Positions 1-8,737 of a DNA stretch of 64,000 nucleotides are shown piece after piece (within the stretch, counting starts at the first letter, position 1; each line of letters starts with the position of its first letter). The DNA is from Zhouia spongiae (GTDB lineage: Bacteria; Bacteroidota; Bacteroidia; Flavobacteriales; Flavobacteriaceae). The notes under the pieces were generated by a model. The model searched no databases and was not told the origin of the DNA. It saw only the letters and a program-made list of their open reading frames with translations. The position numbers were made by a program, and so were the translations under genes. The stretch covers positions 868,001 to 932,000 of the forward strand of contig NZ_CP094326.1 in the NCBI RefSeq assembly GCF_022760175.1. Direction: 5' to 3'.

Positions 1-2
1 AG

Positions 3-62
3 CAGAAAGAAGAACTCGAAAAGACCATTAAGACCATCCTGGAAGAAGAAAAATCAAAATAA
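3..62 (+). CDS. 3' end of an unidentified CDS (partial)
   Basis: An open frame enters from the left edge and ends at a TAA at 60-62. The 19 visible residues are highly charged (QKEELEKTIKTILEEEKSK) and look like a helical or coiled C-terminus. The stop is followed directly by a hairpin with a T-run, which supports this being a true gene end. The family cannot be named from so little sequence. Confidence 0.55.
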   Translation, partial: QKEELEKTIKTILEEEKSK

Positions 63-73
63 TTCACATTAAA

Positions 74-113
74 AAAAGCCGATTATCTAAAACAATCGGC
101 TTTTCTTTTTATC
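74..113. terminator. Bidirectional intrinsic terminator
   Basis: The stem AAAAGCCGATT / AATCGGCTTTT encloses a 9-nt loop and is flanked by A and T runs on both sides. It lies between the rightward partial gene and the leftward isomerase gene, so it can end both transcripts. Confidence 0.8.
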
Positions 114-121
114 TGTAAAAC

Positions 122-1051
122 TTAAAAATCATCTACTTCTTTGTAGGCGTCTATTACAGCACGCTCACCTTCTTTTCCCGGCTTTGAATTTCCATGTTCC
201 ATTCCAAGAACTCCATCAAATCCTCTGGCGTGAATATGCCTAAATACATTTTTATAATTAATTTCTCCTGTTGTCGGCTCTTTTCGTCCGGGATTATCCC
301 CTATTTGTATATAAGCTATTTCATCCCAGCAAGCATCGATATTAGGAATAAGGTTTCCCTCGGTAATTTGCTGGTGGTAGATATCGAACAGGATTTTACA
401 CGATGGAGAATTAACCGCTTTGCAAACCTCAAAAGCCTGAGGAGACTCGCTTAAGAACATTCCCGGGTGATCTCTAAAGTTCAAAGGTTCCAATACCATC
501 ACCAATCCGTGAGGCTCTAAAATTTCAGCTGCCCGTTTTAACGACTCTACTACATTTGCAGTCTGATAAGCTATATTTTTACGCAAATCAACATGTCCGG
601 GCACTACCGTCATCCATTTAGCATTAACGCGTTTAGCCACTTCCACCGAACTTTTTATATCGTCTAAAAACTCTTTTCGGTATGAAGCATCACCTCCTGC
701 AAGGTTGGGCTTATTCCAGTATATCTTATGCGCCACAAAAACCCCCATCTGAATGCCGTGTTTTTGCATGGTTGAAGCCATTTGTTCCTGTGTCTGAACT
801 GCCCTGCTTTTCATCCCATTATCCTCAAAGGCCTTAAAACCCTGACTTGCCATGAACTCAAGCTGGGAGACCTCATCCTTACCTGCAAGGTTTTTAAACA
901 TCCCCAGATGTGGAGCGTATTTCAGCTTGAATATATTTTCGCCATTTTTAACATTGTCCTTATTTGCAGAAAAAGCCTCTGAAGTAATCATAGATGCACC
1001 TATAGTTGATAAAGCAGTGTTTTGAATAAACTTTCTTCTTTTCACGTTCAT
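122..1051 (-). CDS. Sugar phosphate isomerase/epimerase, hydroxypyruvate isomerase-like TIM barrel, Tat-type signal
   Basis: A 309-residue AP-endonuclease-2-like TIM-barrel protein of the hydroxypyruvate isomerase/sugar isomerase type. Barrel features visible are the 'MVLEPLN' strand, 'ILFDIYHQQ', 'YIQIGD' and 'GVLGMEHG', which carry metal-ligand Glu/Asp/His residues. The N-terminus MNVKRRKFIQNTALSTIG has a twin-arginine signal pattern, so export is likely. The ATG at 1051 is preferred over the one at 1105 because it starts the Tat signal and leaves a 7-nt gap from the upstream gene instead of an overlap. It is the last gene of a leftward unit with the GMC oxidoreductase and its small subunit, which suggests it acts on an oxidised sugar in the periplasm. 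The substrate is unknown. Confidence 0.85.
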   Translation of the reverse strand: MNVKRRKFIQNTALSTIGASMITSEAFSANKDNVKNGENIFKLKYAPHLGMFKNLAGKDEVSQLEFMASQGFKAFEDNGMKSRAVQTQEQMASTMQKHGIQMGVFVAHKIYWNKPNLAGGDASYRKEFLDDIKSSVEVAKRVNAKWMTVVPGHVDLRKNIAYQTANVVESLKRAAEILEPHGLVMVLEPLNFRDHPGMFLSESPQAFEVCKAVNSPSCKILFDIYHQQITEGNLIPNIDACWDEIAYIQIGDNPGRKEPTTGEINYKNVFRHIHARGFDGVLGMEHGNSKPGKEGERAVIDAYKEVDDF

Positions 1052-1058
1052 TTTAATT

Positions 1059-1631
1059 TTATAAAGACCACGACTTTCCTCCGGTAAGGTCCTGCAGGTT
1101 TTCACATCCTAAATACTGACCGGGCACAGGATCATAGGCCAAAACAGTTTCTCCGATAACCTCACTGTTCCTGTACGCATTAATGGTCATCCACTTTATG
1201 CTGCCAAGCAACTGGGCAATTTCCTTTTCTTCTCCCTCCCTTTCAGCTTTAGAAAGATATTTATCCAATATCTTCTGATAATCCTGCTCTTTGACCTTGT
1301 TAAGGTCTTCAGAATAATCAGCTCTGATTTCAGTTATCAGGGCTTTCATGGCATTCTTCTTTTGCTCCTGTTCTTCAGAACTCACTACGTCTTTTAAAAT
1401 GACGTCTATAAATTGAGGAACATTTACTTCAGACGCAGAGGGTAAATCTGTTTTAGGCAATATCGTATCCACCAAACCTATCAAAACGACGCCCTCATCT
1501 ACAGTTAAATACTCAGGCTGCCAGTTTTCCACAGCCGTATTACAACTTTGCAGTAAACTCAACAGAGAAGGGGTTGCCACGACAAAGCCGGTAGTTAACC
1601 CTATATTTCTAAGTGCTTTTCTTCTATCCAT
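1059..1631 (-). CDS. Gluconate 2-dehydrogenase subunit 3 family protein
   Basis: A 190-residue protein of the gluconate 2-dehydrogenase subunit 3 family, the small partner of periplasmic GMC dehydrogenases. The N-terminus MDRRKALRNIGLTTGF is a twin-arginine-like signal, followed by a lipobox-like LLSLLQSC. The mature part contains the family-typical 'ILPKTDLPSASEVNVPQFID' stretch. It lies 11 nt after the GMC oxidoreductase gene. Such subunits are thought to carry or stabilise the folded FAD subunit through Tat export, which fits the absence of an obvious signal on the GMC protein. Function is inferred from family and context. Confidence 0.88.
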   Translation of the reverse strand: MDRRKALRNIGLTTGFVVATPSLLSLLQSCNTAVENWQPEYLTVDEGVVLIGLVDTILPKTDLPSASEVNVPQFIDVILKDVVSSEEQEQKKNAMKALITEIRADYSEDLNKVKEQDYQKILDKYLSKAEREGEEKEIAQLLGSIKWMTINAYRNSEVIGETVLAYDPVPGQYLGCENLQDLTGGKSWSL

Positions 1632-1642
1632 GTCTCCTGATA

Positions 1643-3358
1643 TTAAATATTTTGCTTTTTCAACTCTTTAACCGCATGGTCAACAGCCCTTGCCGTAAAT
1701 GCCATATAGGTCAATGAAGGGTTCTGACACCCCGAAGAGGTCATAAACGACCCATCGGTTACAAATACGTTTTTAGCAGCATGCACCTGGTTAAAACCAT
1801 TCAAAACTGATGTTTTCGGGTCGTTACCCATTCTTGCCGTACCCATTTCATGTATCCCAAGTCCCATTCCTCCGATTGAATCGTAGGAGCTGACATTTTT
1901 AAAGCCTGCCGCTTCAAGCATGTCAACCGCCTGTTGCTTCATATCCTTACGCATGGCAAGCTCATTCTCGCCAAAATCTGCATCGAATGTAACCGTAGGC
2001 AAGCCCCATTTATCTTTTTTATCGTAATCGAGATACATTCTGTTTTTATGATCAGGCAATGTTTCACCAAAACCGGTAAGTCCCATACTCCATCCTCCCG
2101 GATGAAGAATGGCCTCTTTCAGCTCTTTCCCATAATTAAGCTCGGCAACAAAACCACCATCATAACCGGCACGTCCTGCTCCTCCCTGATAACCATATCC
2201 TCTCAAATAGTCTTTTCTATCAGTAGTTCCCCCAAGATTTCGGAATCTTGGAATATAAATTCCGTTAGGTCTTCTTCCCTTGTAGTATTTGTCTTCAAAA
2301 CCATCTATACTACCTCTGGCCCCTACTCTAAAATGGTGATCCATCAGATTATGCCCAAGCTCACCACTATCATTTCCAAATCCTTCCGGGAAACGGTCTG
2401 ATTTCGACTGTAGTAAAATAGATGTTGAAGCTATGGCAGAGGCACACAAGAAAATCACCTTCGCTTTAAACTCGTATGTTTCATTTGTTTCAGAATCTAT
2501 GACACGAACACCGGTTGCTTTTCCTTTCTGGTCATCATAAATAATTTCATGAACTATTGAATTCGGCCTGAGCGTCATATTTCCAGTTGCCTCGGCTACA
2601 GGCAGTGTTGAAGAGTTACTGCTAAAATACCCCCCGAAAGGACACCCTCTCATACAACGGTTTCTATACTGGCACGAACTTCTGGTTCCGGGTTTTGTAC
2701 CTTCTGTGATATGAGCCACTCTCCCTATAGTCAGTAGCCTGTCATTAAATTTATCAGCCATGGAAGATTTTAAATGTTCCTCCACACAATTTAATTCCAT
2801 AGCCTTTAAGAACTGTCCATCCGGCAACTGTTTCAACCCCAGATTTTCCCCGCTGACACCTATAAAACGTTCTACATGATCATACCACGGAGCTATATCT
2901 TTATATCTGACCGGCCAGTCAACCCCGATGCCTTCTTTAAGGTTAGCCTCAAAATCTATCTCACTCAGGCGATAGCTTTGTCTTCCCCACATGAGCGACC
3001 TTCCCCCTACATGATACCCCCGAATCCAGTCAAATCGCCTGTCTTCATTATATGGATGTTCTATATCATCGACAAACAAATGATCGGTTGCCTCACTTAC
3101 CACATAACCGGTCCTGTTCTGTTTAGGTTTTCTTTCTATCATTTGCCTTGTAGCCCTTCCACCATGTTCAAAGTCCCAAGGATCTTTATTGGCTGTAGGA
3201 TAATCTTTCACGTGTTTAAGGTCTCGCCCTCTTTCCAGCACAAGAGTCTTCAACCCTTTCTCGCAGAGCTCTTTAGCTGCCCATCCTCCGGAAATTCCTG
3301 TACCCACTACAATAGCGTCGTACTCCTCCTGAGGTGTGTTATAATAAAAAATACTCAT
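1643..3358 (-). CDS. GMC family oxidoreductase (FAD sugar dehydrogenase)
   Basis: A 571-residue FAD-dependent GMC oxidoreductase. An N-terminal dinucleotide fold (GTGISGGWAAKEL, residues about 18-30, with E42 after the second strand) is followed by the 'GGRSLMWGRQSYR' FAD-contact segment. The C-terminal GMC domain has 'GIHEMGTARMG' and 'SGCQNPSLTYMAF', supplying the usual catalytic His and Asn. A four-cysteine cluster (CQYRNRCMRGC) resembles that of membrane-linked sugar dehydrogenases. It is the first gene of a leftward operon with subunit 3 and a TIM-barrel enzyme, and it faces a cluster with DUF1080 proteins. Oxidation of glycosides at C3 is therefore a likely role; the exact substrate cannot be read. 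Confidence 0.9.
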   Translation of the reverse strand: MSIFYYNTPQEEYDAIVVGTGISGGWAAKELCEKGLKTLVLERGRDLKHVKDYPTANKDPWDFEHGGRATRQMIERKPKQNRTGYVVSEATDHLFVDDIEHPYNEDRRFDWIRGYHVGGRSLMWGRQSYRLSEIDFEANLKEGIGVDWPVRYKDIAPWYDHVERFIGVSGENLGLKQLPDGQFLKAMELNCVEEHLKSSMADKFNDRLLTIGRVAHITEGTKPGTRSSCQYRNRCMRGCPFGGYFSSNSSTLPVAEATGNMTLRPNSIVHEIIYDDQKGKATGVRVIDSETNETYEFKAKVIFLCASAIASTSILLQSKSDRFPEGFGNDSGELGHNLMDHHFRVGARGSIDGFEDKYYKGRRPNGIYIPRFRNLGGTTDRKDYLRGYGYQGGAGRAGYDGGFVAELNYGKELKEAILHPGGWSMGLTGFGETLPDHKNRMYLDYDKKDKWGLPTVTFDADFGENELAMRKDMKQQAVDMLEAAGFKNVSSYDSIGGMGLGIHEMGTARMGNDPKTSVLNGFNQVHAAKNVFVTDGSFMTSSGCQNPSLTYMAFTARAVDHAVKELKKQNI

Positions 3359-3387
3359 GTTTTTTGTTTTAAAAATTCGATGCCCCC

Positions 3388-3395
3388 CAAATATA
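3388..3395 (-). promoter_or_regulatory. Probable -7 box for the GMC operon
   Basis: On the minus strand TATATTTG matches the Bacteroidota consensus TAnnTTTG, 29 nt upstream of the GMC start codon, in the 142-bp divergent region between the two carbohydrate units. No convincing -33 TTTG was found at the ideal distance. Confidence 0.5.
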
Positions 3396-3500
3396 TAAAT
3401 TAATTTTTTACATTAGTTGGATGTTTATTTTAACAGATTCATACCTAAAAGACTTAATTAATATATAATTACCGAATTTGCAGTTAAAAACCACTCCCTT

Positions 3501-4493
3501 ATGAAAAGAAGAATTTTTCTGAAAAACACAAGCCAGTTTGGCATTGCGCTATCTGTTCTTGGTTTAGCATCATGTGCCGAAAACAACAAGAAAAAAAACG
3601 CTGAAAACCCCGAAAACATTACAGGATCAAAAGAACCGTTTTTCAAACTCTCTCTTGCCCAATGGTCTGTGCACAGAATGATTCACAAGAATGAACTTAA
3701 CCCATTGGATTTTGCCAAAATAGCCGGTGAATGGGGATTTTCCGGTCTTGAGTTTGTAAATCATTTATACAACAAGGAGTTAGACAAAAACACAAATTTG
3801 GCTTTGTCTGTTAATAAATTAACTACAGAATTGAACAAACGCAGTAAAGACAATAATGTTACGAACCTGATTATGATGGTTGACTTACCCGGTGATATTG
3901 GGAGTCTGGCCTCTGGTGATGAGGCCAAAAGAAAAGTTGCCATAGAAAGTCATCAGGTATGGGCAGATGCTTCGGCAGCTTTAGGCTGTCATAGCATGAG
4001 GGTTAACCTGCATGGAAACTCAAATCTTGAAGAATGGACAAACTTCTCTGCTGAATCACTGGCTACACTTTCCGAATACGCTTCAAAAAGCAACCTGAAC
4101 ATTATTGTAGAAAATCACGGTGGTTTCTCATCAAACGGACAATACTTGTCCGATGTAATGAAAAGAGTAAACATGAGTAACTGTGGTACACTTCCTGACT
4201 TCGGGAACTTCTGTATTAAGAAGGAGGATGGAAAATGCACAGACGAATACGACCGATACACAGGTTTAAAAGAATTACTCCCTTTTGCAAAAGGGGTAAG
4301 TGCAAAATCATACGATTTCGATGCTGAGGGAAATGAAACAACCATAGACTACAAGAAGGCTTTACAGCTGGTAAAAGCTACCGGATATAGCGGTTTTGTA
4401 GGTGTCGAATACGAAGGTGACAGACTAAGTGAAGAAGAAGGTATTAAAGCCACCCGGGACCTTCTGATACGTATCGGTTCTGAATTAGCATAA
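3501..4493 (+). CDS. Sugar phosphate isomerase/epimerase, Tat/lipoprotein-type
   Basis: A 330-residue TIM-barrel protein of the sugar phosphate isomerase/epimerase superfamily. The N-terminus MKRRIFLKNTSQFG has a Tat-like Lys-Arg-Arg signal and ends in a lipobox (VLGLASC), so it is probably a periplasmic lipoprotein. Barrel landmarks are 'LIMMVDLPG', 'IIVENHGGFS', 'CGTLPDFGNF' and 'GFVGVEYEG', giving the Glu/Asp/His set expected for the metal site. It is the first gene of the rightward cluster, 25 nt before the MFS transporter. It is distinct from the other two TIM-barrel genes of the locus, which suggests different steps or substrates. Confidence 0.85.
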   Translation: MKRRIFLKNTSQFGIALSVLGLASCAENNKKKNAENPENITGSKEPFFKLSLAQWSVHRMIHKNELNPLDFAKIAGEWGFSGLEFVNHLYNKELDKNTNLALSVNKLTTELNKRSKDNNVTNLIMMVDLPGDIGSLASGDEAKRKVAIESHQVWADASAALGCHSMRVNLHGNSNLEEWTNFSAESLATLSEYASKSNLNIIVENHGGFSSNGQYLSDVMKRVNMSNCGTLPDFGNFCIKKEDGKCTDEYDRYTGLKELLPFAKGVSAKSYDFDAEGNETTIDYKKALQLVKATGYSGFVGVEYEGDRLSEEEGIKATRDLLIRIGSELA

Positions 4494-4518
4494 TTAACCT
4501 GCCTAAACCATTTCTAAA

Positions 4519-5751
4519 ATGAATAAAAAAATACAATTTCAACTATCCTTAATGATGTTCCTCGAATTTTTTATTTGGGGAGGATGGTTTGTATCATTGG
4601 GTACTTTTTTAGGAAATAACCTTAATGCTACAGGAGCAGAAACTGCCATGGCCTTTTCTACACAGTCGTGGGGAGCGATCATTGCTCCTTTTATAATAGG
4701 TCTTATAGCCGACAGATACTTTAACGCAGAAAGGATCTTAGGTATTCTCCACCTTATCGGAGCTATACTGATGTATCAGATGGCCAACGCCTCAGACTTT
4801 AATGCTTTTTATCCTTATGTACTCGGGTACATGATATTGTACATGCCTACACTGGCACTGGTTAATTCAGTATCCTTTAATCAAATGACCGACCCTGCCA
4901 AGCAGTTCCCTCTGGTTCGTGTATTCGGAACTATTGGATGGATTATTGCCGGACTTACGATCAGCTTTGTCTTTAACTGGGATTCATCAGAAGGCATCGA
5001 ACAAGGCTTGCTGAAAAACACTTTTTTAATGACAGCCGCTGCTTCGGCTTTCTTAGGCCTGTTCAGCTTTACATTACCTAAAACCCCGCCACGGGCAAAA
5101 ACATCCGGTGAAAAACCAACAATTTCGGAAATTCTTGGACTTGAAGCCCTCAGCTTATTAAAAAGCAGAAACTTTTTGATCTTCTTCCTGTCTTCCGTTC
5201 TGATATGCATCCCTTTGGCTTTTTATTACCAAAACGCTAATCCTTTTTTAGCAGAAGTAGGTATGGAAAACCCAACAGGTAAGATGACACTCGGACAAGC
5301 CTCTGAAGTCTTATTCATGCTTTTATTACCTGTGTTCTTTAAAAGGTTCGGAATTAAAATGACCCTACTGGTAGGTATGCTTGCCTGGACGGTAAGGTAC
5401 TTATTATTTGCCTATGGCGATGCCGGAGAGCTTGCATTTATGCTGTTAATCGGAATTGCTTTACATGGCATTTGTTACGATTTCTTCTTCGTGTCCGGAC
5501 AGATCTACACAGACTCCAGAGCAGGAGAAAAATATAAAAGTGCCGCACAAGGATTGATTACACTTGCCACGTATGGCGTGGGTATGTTAATTGGCTTCTG
5601 GGTAGCAGGAAATATCTCTGATCATTTCTTATTATCAGATGGTTCGCATGTATGGACATCCATATGGACATATCCGGCATTCTTTGCATTGGGTGTTTTA
5701 ATCTTATTTATTATATTTTTCAAGAATGAAAAAGTAGAGTACAAACAATAA
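4519..5751 (+). CDS. MFS transporter, nucleoside:H+ symporter (NupG) family
   Basis: A 410-residue membrane protein with about 12 hydrophobic segments, of the NupG/XapB nucleoside:proton symporter family. The start MNKKIQFQLSLMMFLEFFIWG and the following 'GGWFVSLGTFLG' are typical. The family is named for nucleosides, but in Bacteroidota members often lie in carbohydrate clusters. Here it sits between a TIM-barrel isomerase and a Gfo/Idh/MocA dehydrogenase, so uptake of an oxidised sugar across the inner membrane is the better guess. It lies 25 nt after the upstream gene and 18 nt before the next. Confidence 0.87.
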   Translation: MNKKIQFQLSLMMFLEFFIWGGWFVSLGTFLGNNLNATGAETAMAFSTQSWGAIIAPFIIGLIADRYFNAERILGILHLIGAILMYQMANASDFNAFYPYVLGYMILYMPTLALVNSVSFNQMTDPAKQFPLVRVFGTIGWIIAGLTISFVFNWDSSEGIEQGLLKNTFLMTAAASAFLGLFSFTLPKTPPRAKTSGEKPTISEILGLEALSLLKSRNFLIFFLSSVLICIPLAFYYQNANPFLAEVGMENPTGKMTLGQASEVLFMLLLPVFFKRFGIKMTLLVGMLAWTVRYLLFAYGDAGELAFMLLIGIALHGICYDFFFVSGQIYTDSRAGEKYKSAAQGLITLATYGVGMLIGFWVAGNISDHFLLSDGSHVWTSIWTYPAFFALGVLILFIIFFKNEKVEYKQ

Positions 5752-5769
5752 AAAACAGAAACAAATTAC

Positions 5770-6909
5770 ATGAGCAATAAAATTAGATTGGGAATCTTAG
5801 GAGGTGGCGGTGACTCCTTGATAGGCGTCTTACATCGCGTGGCATCTTCAATGTATGATAGTTATCATTTGGTTGGTGGTGTTTTTAATCCAAATCAAAA
5901 AGACAACCTCGAATTTGCCGAGAAGATAGGCATCCCGACTAACCGTGTTTATAAAGATTTCGATACGCTTATAGCCGAAGAAACTAAACTTCCTGAAGAT
6001 GAGCGTATGCAGGTAATATCGATATTAACCCCTAACTTCCTTCATTTTCCAATGGCAAAAAAACTACTGGAAAATGGTTTTAATGTTATTTGTGAAAAAC
6101 CGATGACCACAACCTACGAGGAAGCTAAAATTCTTAAAAACATACTGGATCGATCCGAAGTCGTTTTTGCTGTAACATATACATACACCGGATATCCTAT
6201 GATCCGCCAAATGAAGGAGATGATCGCTTCAGGCGTAATAGGACGTATTCAAAAAATAGATGCACAATATTATCAGGGATGGATCAACCCAATCATTCAC
6301 GATGAAGAAAAAAGAGCTAATACCTGGCGGTTAGACCCTGAAAAATCAGGAATCAGCTGCTGCATCGGAGATATAGGAACCCATGCTTTCGATATGGTCG
6401 AGTATGTAACCGGCATGGAAGTCAGTGAAATTTTAGCCGACCTTAACTATGTGTACAGTAACAACAAAATGGATGTCGACGGTACAGTTCTCTTGCGTTT
6501 TTCTGAATTTGTAAAAGGCATCATCAGAACAAGTCAAATTGCCACCGGAGAAGAAAACAATTTCACTGTCAGTATTTATGGAGATAAAGGCGGCTTAAAA
6601 TGGGAACAGGAAAACCCGAATTACCTATACCACCTTACCGAATCCGAACCATTAAAAGTTTTAAAACCGGGACATGCATATAACAGTGCTCTTTCGCTGG
6701 ACGGAACTAAGTTGCCTCCGGGTCATCCGGAAGGAATTTTCGATTCTATGGGCAACATATACAGAGGAGTAGCTAAAGCTGTCAGAAAGGAAAACTATCA
6801 TCCCGGTGAATTCCCAACGATGAATGATGGCGTCAGGGGTATGAATTTTATAGAGAAAGTAGTTGACTCTCATCAAAAAGGAAATGTCTGGATTAAAATT
6901 GAAGATTAA
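5770..6909 (+). CDS. Gfo/Idh/MocA family oxidoreductase
   Basis: A 379-residue NAD(P)-dependent dehydrogenase. The N-terminal Rossmann fold (GILGGGGDSLIGVLH, residues 8-22) is followed by the conserved EKP motif at residues 109-111 and the C-terminal 'DIGTHAFDMVEY' segment with the catalytic-type Asp/His. No signal peptide is present, so it is cytosolic. In the 3-keto-sugar scheme members of this family reduce or oxidise the C3 carbonyl. It is separated by only 2 nt from the next TIM-barrel gene, suggesting translational coupling. Confidence 0.9.
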   Translation: MSNKIRLGILGGGGDSLIGVLHRVASSMYDSYHLVGGVFNPNQKDNLEFAEKIGIPTNRVYKDFDTLIAEETKLPEDERMQVISILTPNFLHFPMAKKLLENGFNVICEKPMTTTYEEAKILKNILDRSEVVFAVTYTYTGYPMIRQMKEMIASGVIGRIQKIDAQYYQGWINPIIHDEEKRANTWRLDPEKSGISCCIGDIGTHAFDMVEYVTGMEVSEILADLNYVYSNNKMDVDGTVLLRFSEFVKGIIRTSQIATGEENNFTVSIYGDKGGLKWEQENPNYLYHLTESEPLKVLKPGHAYNSALSLDGTKLPPGHPEGIFDSMGNIYRGVAKAVRKENYHPGEFPTMNDGVRGMNFIEKVVDSHQKGNVWIKIED

Positions 6910-6911
6910 AC

Positions 6912-7964
6912 ATGAAAACAATAAAAGGACCTGCTGTTTTCCTGGCTCAGTTTGTAGATAACAAACCACCGTTTAACAGTTTAGACGGCATGTGTAAATG
7001 GGCATCAGAACTGGGATACAGGGGCATACAAATACCTACCTGGGAGAAATTTCTGATTGACCTTGATTTGGCTTCGGAAAGTCAGACATATTGTGACGAA
7101 CTGAAAGGAAAAATCAATTCTTACGGATTAGAGATTACTGAGCTATCGACTCACCTGCAAGGACAATTGGTTGCCGTTCATCCTGCCTATGACACCATGT
7201 TCGACAACTTCGCTCCGGATCCGTTAAAGGGAAATCCGAAGGCAAGAACAGCATGGGCTGTAGAAACTGTTAAAAAAGCCGCCATTGCCAGTAATCGCCT
7301 GGGGCTAAAAGCACATGCGACGTTTTCCGGCGCACTTTTATGGCACACTTTCCATCCCTGGCCGCAAAGACCTCCGGGACTTGTAGAGATGGGCTTTGAA
7401 GAACTTGCCAAAAGATGGCTTCCCATATTAGATGTTTTTGATGAGCATGGGGTAGATGTTTGCTATGAAGTTCACCCTGGTGAGGATATCCACGACGGAG
7501 ATACTTTTGAACGTTTCCTCGAAGCAACCGGAAACCATAAACGTGTAAATATCTTATATGATCCTTCGCATTTCGTACTGCAACAATTAGATTATATAGA
7601 ATACATCGATCATTATCACGAATTTATTAAGGCATTTCATGTAAAGGACTCTGAATTCAACCCTACAGGAAAAAAGGGAGCATTTGGAGGATACAACAAC
7701 TGGGGCGACCGCGCCGGTCGATACCGTTCACTTGGTGACGGCCAGGTGGATTTTAAAAAAATATTTTCTAAATTAACGCAATACGGTTGTGATGTCTGGG
7801 CTGTCATGGAATGGGAATGTTGCATCAAAAGTCCGGAACAAGGTGCCCGGGAAGGGGCTCCTTTTATTCAACGGCACATTATCGAAGCTACTGAAAAAGC
7901 ATTTGATGATTTCGCGGGTGGGGAAATAGATAGAGAAACACTAAAGGACATTTTAGGTCTGTAA
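6912..7964 (+). CDS. Sugar phosphate isomerase/epimerase (cytosolic TIM barrel)
   Basis: A 350-residue TIM-barrel protein with no export signal. Metal-site-like segments are 'CYEVHPGEDIHDG', 'NILYDPSHFVLQQ', 'AFHVKDSEF' and 'WAVMEWECC'. Members of this type are regularly paired with Gfo/Idh/MocA dehydrogenases, here 2 nt upstream. It probably acts in the cytosol on the same oxidised sugar after uptake. It differs from the two exported TIM-barrel proteins of the locus in lacking a Tat signal and in its longer C-terminal extension (the 'GGEIDRETLKDILGL' end). Confidence 0.88.
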   Translation: MKTIKGPAVFLAQFVDNKPPFNSLDGMCKWASELGYRGIQIPTWEKFLIDLDLASESQTYCDELKGKINSYGLEITELSTHLQGQLVAVHPAYDTMFDNFAPDPLKGNPKARTAWAVETVKKAAIASNRLGLKAHATFSGALLWHTFHPWPQRPPGLVEMGFEELAKRWLPILDVFDEHGVDVCYEVHPGEDIHDGDTFERFLEATGNHKRVNILYDPSHFVLQQLDYIEYIDHYHEFIKAFHVKDSEFNPTGKKGAFGGYNNWGDRAGRYRSLGDGQVDFKKIFSKLTQYGCDVWAVMEWECCIKSPEQGAREGAPFIQRHIIEATEKAFDDFAGGEIDRETLKDILGL

Positions 7965-7978
7965 AACAAACTAACAAG

Positions 7979-8734
7979 ATGAAAAAGCTGGCTTTCCCGT
8001 TAATTGCATGTATTGTATTGGTATCATGTAAACAAAACGAAAAAAAAGAAACTGCTGTGACTACTGAGAAAGTTGAATCCAATACTGCTAAAACCGACAA
8101 CCCGGATACAGAACAAGATAAATGGATTATGCTATTCGACGGATCTTCATTTGATGCATGGAGGGGTTACCTGAAAGAAGACATCCCAGATCAGTGGACT
8201 ATCGAGAGTGATGCCATGGCATTCACTCCGGGAAAAAACGGGGGCAGCAACATTATCACAAAAGAGAAGTTTAAAAACTTTGAACTCTCACTGGAGTGGA
8301 AAATATCCGAAGGAGGCAACAGTGGCATTTTCTGGGGTGTCCATGAGGATCCCAAATTCCCTGAAGCATACCAAACCGGACCCGAAATACAGGTTCTGGA
8401 TGACGAACGACACCCCGATGCAAAAAACGGAACGACGCATCAGGCCGGATCTCTATATGATATGATCGCACCATCTGAAAAAGTCGTTAAACCGGCAGGG
8501 GAATGGAATACATGCATTATCAGGATAGATCATAAAAACAATGCAGGCAGCGTTACACTTAATGGCACAGAAATAGTCAAATTCCCTGTTCATGGTCCGG
8601 AATGGAATCAAATGGTCGATAATTCAAAATTTAAAGGCTGGGAAGGCTTTGGCAAATACCCGACAGGACATATAGGCCTGCAAGATCACGGGGATAAAGT
8701 TTGGTACAGGAATATAAAAATTAAACCCTTGTAA
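7979..8734 (+). CDS. DUF1080 (3-keto-disaccharide hydrolase family) lipoprotein
   Basis: A 251-residue lipoprotein: the signal peptide ends with the lipobox VLVSC at about residues 13-17, followed by a polar linker. From about residue 50 it has a concanavalin-like beta-sandwich of the DUF1080/3-keto-disaccharide hydrolase family, with the signatures 'LFDGSSFDAWRGY', 'GNSGIFWGVHED', 'EIQVLDDERHPDAK' and 'GHIGLQDHGDKVWYRNI'. Such proteins cleave 3-keto-glycosides outside the cytosol. It is followed after 3 nt by a second DUF1080 protein. The paired arrangement suggests different linkage or substrate preferences. Confidence 0.9.
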   Translation: MKKLAFPLIACIVLVSCKQNEKKETAVTTEKVESNTAKTDNPDTEQDKWIMLFDGSSFDAWRGYLKEDIPDQWTIESDAMAFTPGKNGGSNIITKEKFKNFELSLEWKISEGGNSGIFWGVHEDPKFPEAYQTGPEIQVLDDERHPDAKNGTTHQAGSLYDMIAPSEKVVKPAGEWNTCIIRIDHKNNAGSVTLNGTEIVKFPVHGPEWNQMVDNSKFKGWEGFGKYPTGHIGLQDHGDKVWYRNIKIKPL

Positions 8735-8737
8735 TTT

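Noticed and set aside
1059-3358. Naming the GMC pair as gluconate 2-dehydrogenase
   Set aside because: The family name of the small subunit points there, but no cytochrome subunit is present and the neighbours are DUF1080 and isomerase genes, so a sugar or glycoside 3-dehydrogenase fits better.
1934-3403. Rightward frames of 155 and 175 codons opposite the GMC gene
   Set aside because: Both are complements of strongly conserved GMC oxidoreductase sequence and carry no domain of their own.
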